DNA of 64,000 bases, from the NCBI RefSeq assembly GCF_024448895.1, contig NZ_JAMOIC010000001.1, positions 124,001 through 188,000 of the forward strand, given 5' to 3'. The first letter of the stretch is position 1. Every line of letters starts with the position of its first letter. A program made the translations under genes and the position numbers. The notes below the pieces were generated by a model. That model worked only from the letters and a program-made list of their open reading frames with translations, ran no database searches and was not told where the DNA came from. Source of the stretch: Stutzerimonas stutzeri (GTDB lineage Bacteria; Pseudomonadota; Gammaproteobacteria; Pseudomonadales; Pseudomonadaceae). Positions 1 to 7,655 of the stretch are shown here, piece after piece.

Positions 1-354
1 CGGCGTTGGCTAGCAAGCCACCCACGATTTCCAGGCATAAGCCTGTACACAGTTGTGGCACACACAAATGCCAAATCGATCTCTCCGGGGCTAATTCCTT
101 TCTACCGAAGATTGGCTAAGGCTGATCTACGCAATGATGGCCAAGTTCTCGCCTCTGATGCGGTCCTCCCCGGCTCCACACTGCTTGCAGAGGTGAACTC
201 AGATCATTGGACCTACGTATTGCCCTTGCGAGACCACCCCAACTGGCTAGTGCGTTCTGCGGCAGCCGACCACCGATATCCCCGCGCGGAATTCTTCCGT
301 GCTCTGGTACGCACAGTAGTTGAACTAGAAACAACGAGAGAGGGGGCAAAATGA
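1..354 (+). CDS. Alpha/beta-hydrolase-like protein, C-terminal part (cut by window start)
   Basis: The frame is open to the first base of the window, so this is the C-terminal part (117 codons visible) of a gene that starts upstream; the GTG at 55 is probably internal. The visible part contains the stretches FYRRLAKADLRNDGQ, PGSTLLAEVNSDHWTY and PLRDHPNW, which recall the C-terminal portion of secreted or lipase-like alpha/beta hydrolases, with the H of DHW a candidate catalytic histidine. I cannot see the nucleophile elbow, so family and substrate are inference. It is followed on the same strand, after about 160 bases, by a metallophosphoesterase lipoprotein gene. Confidence 0.5.
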   Translation, partial: RRWLASHPRFPGISLYTVVAHTNAKSISPGLIPFYRRLAKADLRNDGQVLASDAVLPGSTLLAEVNSDHWTYVLPLRDHPNWLVRSAAADHRYPRAEFFRALVRTVVELETTREGAK

Positions 355-516
355 AGCCTAGACCCTATGCATCTGATGCACCGCTACAACTGGATCCGTC
401 CGCAACAATTCACGACGGGTGACCGCCTGCGGTGGCCGAAGAAAAACTCAACCCACTGTCCGGGATGGCTTGCCCACTACAGTACAAATCGCACGCTCTG
501 AAGGTGGAAAAGACAC

Positions 517-2289
517 ATGAACAATCACGCTTTAGCGCGCATAAGCGTCGCACTCTTTTTATCCGTTCTGGCGGGATGCAACTCGACTATTCGAGTTCGG
601 CCGGATTCTCCATCTGCCACGCCGATTGCCGTTGGCGACTTCCCCACGGCCGTCGTCTACTTCATGGCCGACAATCAGGAGAGGGAGCTGTTCGGCGACC
701 CGACGTATTACTCGTCGCGCCTTGCGCAAGACACCAGCGACGTCGCCATTCGCTCCGTCGAGCAGGATCTCTACACCAAGTATGTTGCCGAGTCGGTGAT
801 GCGGCGGATCACTCAGCAAGACGGGAATCCCCCGGTGATCCACCTAGGCGATCTTTTGGACTATTCATGCCATTCCGAATTTAAGCGCCTTCAGCGCTTT
901 TCCTTTCTATCCGCTCCAAACGTCTACATTGCCAAAGGTAATCACGATGGCATTTTTCAGGGGAACATGAGCTACGGCGGGTGGATCGGAGCGGCTTGGC
1001 TGTACATCCGAAAAATCACTGTCAACCACAGCATCGACCCCTCACTTGAGGGGCACTTCAACGCCGTCTGCGGCCAGCTAGATGGCAACCCGCTTGCATC
1101 TGATGCCAATAGACTGCGTCCATTTCCAGATGCCCGCGAATGGCCGCACCAGTTCAACTGTGACTACTTGCGGTTGAAGAGCGCCGGAAAACTCCCATTT
1201 GCTATTGAGACGTTTTGCAACGACTCGGACTACCACCGACGCGTGCTCGTGGCCGCGGGCAAAAAAACACCCCCGCTCGCTAACTCGCGGCTGACTGTCC
1301 GCACCCCATATGAGTACACAGCAATCATGAACACCGGCAACTCGGTGAATAAATGGAACAAGGGCTCGCTGCTCCAATCCGTACGCGTCCCACTAAAGCA
1401 GCTTGGCAATGCCACCAGTGCGGAGCTTGGTGTAATCTTGCTCGACACAACGGATTGGCCCAGCGTGCCGAGCTTTAAGTTTCTGTCGAAAAAGTCGAAC
1501 TCCAATGTTGGCACTATTCGCCAAGGCCAGCGTGACCTCGTCCTTGAGCAGCTTAAGTCATGGTGGGACGACCCGAAGCGCAGCGTCAAGGCTGTGGTAC
1601 TTACCGGCCACTATCCGCTTCGCGCGCTTGACCGCAGCTCGGCACGGTGGATGCTAAAGCTACGCGACGATTTCCCCTTCGTGGCCCCTGTTTACTTCAG
1701 TGCGCATACTCACGAGGGGTACACCGCTGTCGGCGACGACCAGGAAGTGTCGAATGGCGTGATCCGGGAGATCAACGTCGGCTCGCTCATTGATGCGCCC
1801 GTCCACTACCGTAAAGCGATCTTCAGCTGGGACGCAGAACATTCGCGCTTGCTGCTTACATCTGAACTGCGTACCCCCTGGACGGAACTGAAATGTGCGG
1901 CCGATGGATCGCCACAAGCCAAAGCAGCTGCGGCTGGCCGGGCGTCAGCCGAAACATATGCCAACCGCAAACGCTTTAAGCCGCAACGGCAATGGTGCGA
2001 ACGCCTAACGTTCGCCGGCAGGTCCATGCGTGACCTCGCGGGGCAGAGGATCGAAGAAAAGGACTACGCCGAGTGCACTGGCAGCGCGCTGCGCCCGACA
2101 CCTGATTATTTAACCCACTACAGCTCCGCTCAAGCATCTCTAGACGCCTCGCTCATTGGTAACATCGCGGAGCAGGAGCTCCTAGCATGCGCCGCTCTCG
2201 CTGGCGGAGAGGTCTTCTCGTTCAATAAAAACCATAAGCCTCCTGAGACCGTCAACTATGCCTTCGATTTGGCTGTAGGTGGCCCGTGA
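517..2289 (+). CDS. Metallophosphoesterase-family lipoprotein
   Basis: A 590-residue protein with a lipoprotein signal: a short hydrophobic N-terminus ending in LAGC, where Cys20 would be lipidated. Calcineurin-like phosphoesterase motifs follow in the usual order: GDLLD (metal binding), GNHD, then LTGHYPL and FSAHTHEGY, the last resembling the GHxH metal motif with A for G. This predicts a dinuclear-metal phosphoesterase anchored at the periplasmic face of a membrane. The first expected D-x-H motif is only weakly seen (MADNQ), so activity is uncertain. The remaining 180 or so residues are not recognised. The ATG at 517 places the signal peptide correctly; the ribosome site (AAGGTGG) is distant. 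The substrate is unknown. Confidence 0.75.
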   Translation: MNNHALARISVALFLSVLAGCNSTIRVRPDSPSATPIAVGDFPTAVVYFMADNQERELFGDPTYYSSRLAQDTSDVAIRSVEQDLYTKYVAESVMRRITQQDGNPPVIHLGDLLDYSCHSEFKRLQRFSFLSAPNVYIAKGNHDGIFQGNMSYGGWIGAAWLYIRKITVNHSIDPSLEGHFNAVCGQLDGNPLASDANRLRPFPDAREWPHQFNCDYLRLKSAGKLPFAIETFCNDSDYHRRVLVAAGKKTPPLANSRLTVRTPYEYTAIMNTGNSVNKWNKGSLLQSVRVPLKQLGNATSAELGVILLDTTDWPSVPSFKFLSKKSNSNVGTIRQGQRDLVLEQLKSWWDDPKRSVKAVVLTGHYPLRALDRSSARWMLKLRDDFPFVAPVYFSAHTHEGYTAVGDDQEVSNGVIREINVGSLIDAPVHYRKAIFSWDAEHSRLLLTSELRTPWTELKCAADGSPQAKAAAAGRASAETYANRKRFKPQRQWCERLTFAGRSMRDLAGQRIEEKDYAECTGSALRPTPDYLTHYSSAQASLDASLIGNIAEQELLACAALAGGEVFSFNKNHKPPETVNYAFDLAVGGP

Positions 2290-3045
2290 TAGCCCCACAA
2301 GTATTGAAGATGAGCTGATCCTCAGCAAACGCAGCGCTACGGTCAAACACAGGCAGTTAGCTCCACGAGCAGGTGGGCGTGTAGGCATGTCGGGCTTAGG
2401 CCCGACGATCGCTTCTAGTCGACGTCCGGGCCTCGGCGGGTTCGCCGCTCCAGCCGGGCCGCGACTGAAGCGGAGCGTCAGGGCCGTTTGGGATCGAAGC
2501 TAAGGTGGTCGAACAGCGGCATCTGGCCGGTCCCGAATGTCTGCATCTGGGCCGAAAGCTGCCTGTGGTTACCGGCTCAAATCGACTGATCAGGGATGGC
2601 TGCCAAGCTTCGCAACTGATGGTGAATCGATGTATTTTTTGCTCGCTTGAAGCTTCGCCTCCTACGGAGAACGTTTGACTCTCTTTTGGTGCCCAGACCT
2701 GAAAGTGACTGGCCCGATATCACAGACAGGCCAAAGCGCCAGAAAGCCCAGCCCAGCGCATATGTCCGCAGTTCTCATCCGAGCCGAGCAGACGCAACAC
2801 GCACGCACCATGAGAGCCGTAAACGGACAAAACCACTGTTGAAACTCCTTCTCAGATCAGTGCTGCCCATGCTGGAAGCGAGCTCCACCAGCAGCACAGA
2901 GCCCCTTGTTGGGGCTGCTGGTGTATACCCCAGCGTCCCATTGTATACGTCTAGAATGGGCTTCCGAGGCGCACGCTCTGAAGCACGGGATTTCAGTTTT
3001 TCGCAGATCTGTATGGCACGGCGTTTGACACCATTAGAGAAGAAT
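2290..3045. other. Non-coding stretch with hairpins between phosphoesterase and PLD-like genes
   Basis: No convincing gene is seen here. A 7-bp stem (GTCGGGC/GCCCGAC, 2389-2406) follows the phosphoesterase gene but lacks a T-run. A larger imperfect hairpin lies at 2886-2923, where CACCAGC and AGCCCC pair with GGGGCT and GCTGGTG. It sits about 120 bases upstream of the PLD-like start and could be a 5' leader structure. The frame of the PLD-like gene stays open back to 2647, but that upstream part is arginine- and serine-rich with no recognisable domain. Confidence 0.4.
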
Positions 3046-4068
3046 ATGGAACGGCTTCATACTGAAAATGATCTTGAAAAATACTTACTTAAGCAACGCG
3101 GACGAAGCATCACAATCGTCTCCGCGTTTGCCTCCGGCACGGTCAAACTCCTGAAATCTGTCGCCGCTGAGAATGACGTCGAAGTGATTGTGGGGACGAT
3201 TAACTCGTTTACCTCTCCGACATTCATTGACGATGCTCGAACGCTGCTCAAGCGGCGGCTTTGGGTGGATTTTCGAGGAAACGCTAGCATCCACTGGAAG
3301 CTCTATCTCGTCTCGCCAGACATCGTGGTCATCGGAAGTGCGAACTTTACCAACCTGGGAGTTGGGATGGGCCGAGACACCTGTGTAGTGATTCAAGACC
3401 GCAATCTCTATGACGAATATCAGAAGCAAGTGGAAATCCTAAAGAGAGATAGCGAGGTAATGGATGAGGAATCTGTCGGCTTTGATGACGCTCTTGCGCG
3501 CCACCGCCAGCAGCACAACCGCAACCAAGCAGCCTTGCAAATAGCTCATCAAGGATCGCAGTCCGCATTGCCAACCGGCACACGCAGAGTGCCCTCCTTT
3601 GATGTATGGGCAAAGCAAGGCTTCCTCACGATTCCCTTGTTTGTCTGGGAGGAGACCCATACCGAGCTGGTGAAGGCTGAGGCGGCTCGTATCATGTACG
3701 ACCAAGATGCTGTAGCCAAACATGTTGCTGGAGATGCAGGGGAACCTGCTAACTCCGAGGTGCGGCCTTATAGGGACTTCCTTACTGAGGAGATCGATGG
3801 CCCAAAACCATCGTTTGATCCAAATACGGTAGTACTTGCTACAAAAGCGACAGGCGCATACATGCGCTTTATGCAACTTGACGTTGTCGTCCGAAAAGCT
3901 GATCTCGGGATTGACTTCATGATCGAGCGCCGCAAGCGCCGGTACCCACAGTCATTCGAGATTACCCCAGCAATCAAGTCAGCTATCACACGTCTCATCG
4001 AAAAGGGAAAGTGTCAGCACTACGCAATTCCAGTCGAGGCGCTGCAGGAGGAGCTGCTACACGGCTAA
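3046..4068 (+). CDS. Phospholipase D-like domain protein
   Basis: A 340-residue protein from the chosen ATG at 3046. It carries one PLD-type motif near residues 80-105: IHWKLYL (HxK) followed by VVIGSANFTNLG (GSxN). Single-motif PLD proteins usually act as dimers and include nucleases as well as lipases, so a nucleic-acid-processing role is as likely as lipid hydrolysis. The N-terminal part (SITIVSAFASGTVKLL, then VIVGTINSFTSP) fits the PLD-fold core. The C-terminal half is not recognised. I chose 3046 because AGAGAAG stands just upstream; the in-frame ATG at 3013 and an open frame from 2647 are alternatives with poorer upstream sequence. It stands alone in an accessory region. Confidence 0.7.
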   Translation: MERLHTENDLEKYLLKQRGRSITIVSAFASGTVKLLKSVAAENDVEVIVGTINSFTSPTFIDDARTLLKRRLWVDFRGNASIHWKLYLVSPDIVVIGSANFTNLGVGMGRDTCVVIQDRNLYDEYQKQVEILKRDSEVMDEESVGFDDALARHRQQHNRNQAALQIAHQGSQSALPTGTRRVPSFDVWAKQGFLTIPLFVWEETHTELVKAEAARIMYDQDAVAKHVAGDAGEPANSEVRPYRDFLTEEIDGPKPSFDPNTVVLATKATGAYMRFMQLDVVVRKADLGIDFMIERRKRRYPQSFEITPAIKSAITRLIEKGKCQHYAIPVEALQEELLHG

Positions 4069-4461
4069 ATCAACTGCTACCCCAGGTCATCAATACTCGT
4101 ACGGCTTAGGCGAGCAACGTAGCGAGACATCCCTAACTGCTTCGGGGGTTATCACTTGTGTTTGGGGCTGGGGACACAAAGGAATACCCGATCATCGGTG
4201 GAGCGACAGTTGCGGTCTAACGACTCAGGAGTGGGTTCTGCACGTCGCCCAATTGCTGAAATGGCCGCCGTCTCGCTTGCCATCGTCGTAGATTCGCCTC
4301 ACGCCGGTTGTCGTCGGTCCACCCGGTGCATTGTTCCGGCACGACGGTCCTCTTGCCTTAGCAAAGCCGACGGCGAGAGGCTTTAAATCATAGAGGAACC
4401 GGTTCGGCAGTGACTTTCCATTGGCCCACCGCTGCCCATTGTACGAGGCAAAAAACGGCCA
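4069..4461. other. Gap without recognisable gene
   Basis: This lies between the end of the PLD-like gene (plus strand) and the end of a minus-strand gene. I see no supported gene, RNA or clear T-tailed terminator. One 76-codon open frame (4156-4386) has low-complexity Arg/Ser composition and no ribosome site. Confidence 0.4.
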
Positions 4462-4836
4462 TTAGTAGTCTCTATCCTCAACCTCGTCCTTAAACGGCTG
4501 CTCATCAAGTCTCATCGAAATTGCTTGCATGCCCTTCACAAAATTTATGTTGAAGCCTTCAGCTGGCACGAAGTAGGGAACGACCACTTTCAAACTCTCG
4601 AAGGCATCGTGTTGGTGAAGCTGGTGTAGGTATCGCTGCAGGAGCTCAGGCTTGGTAGTAGACCTTGAAAGGTGCTTCTTCACACGCTCCTCGAATTGCC
4701 CCACCTCTTCCTCATTCGCACAGTCACCCTCATCAGTCATCGCGAGAAGCTCGCGGGCGAGACGTTTTTGCGACCATCCCATCTGCCTGATTAACCTTTT
4801 GATCTCCCGCTGCAGCTGCTCTGTTTCTGTCCCCAT
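4462..4836 (-). CDS. Small protein with possible helix-turn-helix N-terminus
   Basis: A 124-residue protein of unknown function. The N-terminal segment (IKRLIRQMGWSQKRLARELL, about residues 12-31) has the spacing of a Cro/CI-type helix-turn-helix, suggesting a small DNA-binding regulator. The middle is rich in charged helices (EEEVGQFEERVKKHLSRST) and the C-terminus ends acidic (EDEVEDRDY in essence). It is transcribed away from the small gene at 4913, so the 76 bases between them must hold two divergent promoters, a common layout for a regulator. No target is visible. Confidence 0.6.
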   Translation of the reverse strand: MGTETEQLQREIKRLIRQMGWSQKRLARELLAMTDEGDCANEEEVGQFEERVKKHLSRSTTKPELLQRYLHQLHQHDAFESLKVVVPYFVPAEGFNINFVKGMQAISMRLDEQPFKDEVEDRDY

Positions 4837-4912
4837 CTGTCTCCAAACACCTAGCTAATGTACGAATCGTCCCAGCGGGGACACCTAAAACCATCAATGA
4901 AAGGAAATAAAA

Positions 4913-5116
4913 ATGTCAAAAAAAATGACTCAAGCCGACGCTTCGCGCATTGCCTCCGCTACCGCAAAGCTGAGTGGAGGCCATATCCCTAAAGCCTCTT
5001 TCGCCTCTCGTGCTCAATCGGCAGCAAGCGGCAAAGACGCTGGTTGGCCGAGTAAGAACGACGGCATGCCCTCCGGCGGCGGCCGCGATAACAATCCACC
5101 TGCTCCGAAGAAGTAA
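4913..5116 (+). CDS. Small SMP-like protein
   Basis: A 67-residue hydrophilic protein with a well-placed ribosome site (AAAGGAAATAAAA then ATG). The N-terminal half (MTQADASRIASATAKLSGG, then FASRAQSAAS) resembles the short seed-maturation-protein-like (SMP) motif of many small bacterial proteins of unknown role. The tail is Gly/Pro/Asn-rich and ends in basic residues, so it is probably disordered. It lies divergent from the putative helix-turn-helix gene and convergent with the zinc-ribbon gene downstream (9 bases apart). No function is known to me. Confidence 0.65.
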   Translation: MSKKMTQADASRIASATAKLSGGHIPKASFASRAQSAASGKDAGWPSKNDGMPSGGGRDNNPPAPKK

Positions 5117-5125
5117 TACTCAGCG

Positions 5126-5557
5126 CTAGTAGGACAAGGACGTCCTAGTAAGCTTGCACTTCCTGGCTGCCGACTCAAAGGCAGCCAGGTATTTATCCGT
5201 ATTTTTGTTGAAATCCATAACTTTAAAAGTCTTCTGTACCATGCCTAGTGCGCATATGCAGTCATCCCTCTTACCTGCATAAGCGTAGCTGGCTAAAGGC
5301 TGCTGCGAAGAATTAAGACACATCTCGATAATTGCATACTCATTCGAAATGGAGTAACGATCCATGTAGCCCTTATAGTCGACCAGCTCTTTGGTGCCAA
5401 TCACACCAACTCCAAACGCCAAAACTACAGCGCCCACCGACTTCTTGATCTTGCCGTAGATGTGGCCAGTCAGAGGCTCTTTGCAATGTCCACAAATAAC
5501 CCGGGCATCCAGATTTAGTTCATTTGATTTCGAACAGCCTGGGCATTTGATCAGCAT
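5126..5557 (-). CDS. Zinc-ribbon, single-membrane-segment protein of unknown function
   Basis: A 143-residue protein from the ATG at 5557, chosen over the ATG at 5581 because AAGGATTGCG precedes it with good spacing. It opens with a zinc ribbon, CPGCSK then CGHCKEP (two CxxC pairs within 30 residues), followed by one hydrophobic segment (SVGAVVLAFGVGVIGT) likely to cross the membrane. The C-terminal domain holds several cysteines (MCLNSS, DDCICALG, ARKCKL). The arrangement suggests a cytoplasmic zinc ribbon and a region on the other face. I do not recognise the family. Confidence 0.6.
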   Translation of the reverse strand: MLIKCPGCSKSNELNLDARVICGHCKEPLTGHIYGKIKKSVGAVVLAFGVGVIGTKELVDYKGYMDRYSISNEYAIIEMCLNSSQQPLASYAYAGKRDDCICALGMVQKTFKVMDFNKNTDKYLAAFESAARKCKLTRTSLSY

Positions 5558-5793
5558 CGCAATCCTTGCAGTTTCGGCCATCTAGAAAGAATGATAGGAA
5601 TGTACGAAAAATATCCCATTTCTCGCGCCAAGTGAAGGCAATTATTCAGCAAGCAGCCTCCATAACCAGCTGAGTAGAAGTTTGGCTTCGTCTGCGAACT
5701 GAAATTGATCCATCATGACTGCTGATGTAGTGATTCTGATGTGGCGCGCCACAACTGACTGATATTAAATAAATAGTTTCAGAAGGAAATATA

Positions 5794-5952
5794 ATGTCTA
5801 CTGAAGAAAAAGCAGGCTATGAAGCCTATTGGAGAGGCGAAGGTATAGGAGCTAATCCTTACATATGGTCGAATAGAACTTGGTGGATGGTTGAGGATTG
5901 GGAAAGCGGATGGAAGCGAGCGCAGCAGGAGGATTACGACGACGATGATTAG
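5794..5952 (+). CDS. Rmf/CrpP-family small protein
   Basis: A 52-residue frame with a strong ribosome site (AGAAGGA, then ATATA before ATG). The pattern GYEAYWRGEGIGANPY followed by W..GWKRA matches the ribosome-modulation-factor (Rmf) fold signature: A..xG..G, NPY, then W..GW. Rmf binds and dimerises idle ribosomes, while the related CrpP was reported in Pseudomonas plasmids and islands in connection with fluoroquinolone tolerance; which role applies here is not visible. Unlike the basic Rmf of Escherichia coli, this one ends in a run of acidic residues (EDYDDDD) and has three to four extra Trp, so ribosome binding may be altered. It stands alone, with over 200 bases free on each side. Confidence 0.7.
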   Translation: MSTEEKAGYEAYWRGEGIGANPYIWSNRTWWMVEDWESGWKRAQQEDYDDDD

Positions 5953-6192
5953 TATTATTAGCTCCGTTCGATATCATGTCCGCTTTGGGCCGACTCCGGC
6001 CTGTTGTTATCCGCGCCTCTCAGCCAGAAGCAGGCGCTGGTTTTATAATTAAAGATTAGCCTGTTTCCGGGTGATTCAGGCTTTTACCACTACTTGGCCC
6101 CCCGACATCGCGATTGCACCGGGAGCATACAACTACGCAAGCGTTTTATTCGCCTCGCCATACTCCAGTACTTGCCGGTACTCTTCGCCGGG

Positions 6193-7365
6193 TTAGAGTT
6201 GCTTTAACGTTTGCCTGATATCATCTAGAAGCTGACTCAGATCCCTTAGGCAGACCATATTTTGGGCTACGTAATTTTGGTGAAGGCAGGAGAACCACTG
6301 GAAGGCCCTCCAGTTCCGATGGTGGAGATTCTGCGGTAGCCGGGATAAGTACTCGTCAGGGCGCTCGATCTTGCTCAAAGCGCCATCTTTCACAGGTACG
6401 ACCCCAAAGTGCAGCGCTTCGCTTGCGACCTCCACCCTGAATAGCAGGTCTTCGCGTCCAATATTGAAAAACATCCCGACGTTCTTGACCTTCTGCCCCT
6501 TTGGCATGAACCACTTATTGCAGTTCTCCAACGTGGCATCAAGCCCGGCAAATCCCTTAGGCGGGGCAACCCGCGAGCGCTTGTCCTCTATCCCTTCCAC
6601 CCCATCTTGAACCTTCTGAAAGAAGCGGAACAGCATGGCGCCCTTCGCGTATGGCAGGGCTTCGGAAATGGCATCGGCAGCTTTGAGGTCGTCTCCAGTG
6701 GAAAGCAGGGCGATCAATGCTTCCCGGGTTGTTTGGGCCATGGTCTTTCCCGTGATTGTCCGTACCAAGTTGCGGTACTGAATCAGCGCCTGTTGCAGCG
6801 CCGGCTTATCGGCCGAGTGCGTCACGCATTGCTCCAGCCAATTCAGAATGTGCTCGCTGTAGGAGATCGGCCGGTAAGTCTTGCCGCAGTGACTCTCCTT
6901 GGAAGCCGCTATGCCGGTCGTGGTCAGATACCAGAGATGCCAGTCTTTGCCAGATGCCTCACCGATCTCTGCGTATTGCTTTAGTTGCTCTGGCCCATCT
7001 TGGGCGTCGATCTTGTTCTCAATCAGAATGAGGTGATTGCGCAGGTGGATGGCGATATCCACCCGGCCCCGGCCGTAGGGGAATGACTGCTCCTTGCGTA
7101 CGCTCGCTTCGGACAAAGAGCAGCCGTGCGAAATATCCATCTGGACCAGCATGAGCTGAAGAAAGAGGGGCCCTATGCCGTGAGTGCCCTTGGGGTTGAG
7201 CAACTCAGCGATCATGGCTGAGTGGGTATTAACCTCTGCGCGCTCGATCTTAGCGATTCTGTAGATATTGAAGTCTTCCCCGCTGGCGGTCCTTCGCGCC
7301 GCATCCTGGCGAACCCGGTCGCGCGCCTGATGCATCACCCTTTGAATATTTTCCATGACAGTCAT
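6193..7365 (-). CDS. PD-(D/E)XK nuclease family protein (PDDEXK_4-like)
   Basis: A 390-residue protein. The nuclease core is clear: NTHSAMIAELLNPKG near residues 46-60, then VDIAIHL (Asp103) and ILIENKIDAQDGPEQLKQY (Glu116-x-Lys118, followed by the conserved Q..QY helix). This is the order seen in the PDDEXK_4 family, found in solitary defence nucleases and in the nuclease subunits of various restriction-like systems. The C-terminal half has no domain I recognise and may bind the target or a partner. The ATG at 7365 has GGAAGA just upstream. It lies 290 bases downstream of the Hachiman-like helicase gene on the same strand, so it may be an extra defence gene rather than part of that operon. 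Confidence 0.75.
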   Translation of the reverse strand: MTVMENIQRVMHQARDRVRQDAARRTASGEDFNIYRIAKIERAEVNTHSAMIAELLNPKGTHGIGPLFLQLMLVQMDISHGCSLSEASVRKEQSFPYGRGRVDIAIHLRNHLILIENKIDAQDGPEQLKQYAEIGEASGKDWHLWYLTTTGIAASKESHCGKTYRPISYSEHILNWLEQCVTHSADKPALQQALIQYRNLVRTITGKTMAQTTREALIALLSTGDDLKAADAISEALPYAKGAMLFRFFQKVQDGVEGIEDKRSRVAPPKGFAGLDATLENCNKWFMPKGQKVKNVGMFFNIGREDLLFRVEVASEALHFGVVPVKDGALSKIERPDEYLSRLPQNLHHRNWRAFQWFSCLHQNYVAQNMVCLRDLSQLLDDIRQTLKQL

Positions 7366-7655
7366 TCTTCCGTGCAGGGATGTGCATTCTACGAAAGCCG
7401 GTCGCTGGAGGTCGTCCCCGCGAGGACTTTTGTTTGGAGCTACTTGAATGGCTCAGATCCTCCTTGTTCTACAGGTCCGCCTTTGCGCCGATTTCTGCCT
7501 GATGCGACTGACTGCTGTGGATCGATAGCGGTCATTCGAGAGCGGCAGCTATCGAACAAAGCGGACGGATGCTGCCGGAAAATAACTCAGTTCCTTTTCT
7601 CCACTGGCTGGTTCTTCAGAGCTTAACAAGCCATTGCAGGAATTCGGGGGCGATG

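Noticed and set aside
2647-3045. N-terminal extension of the PLD-like protein
   Set aside because: The frame is open but encodes Arg/Ser-rich sequence across a hairpin, without domain or ribosome site; the ATG at 3046 has better upstream sequence.
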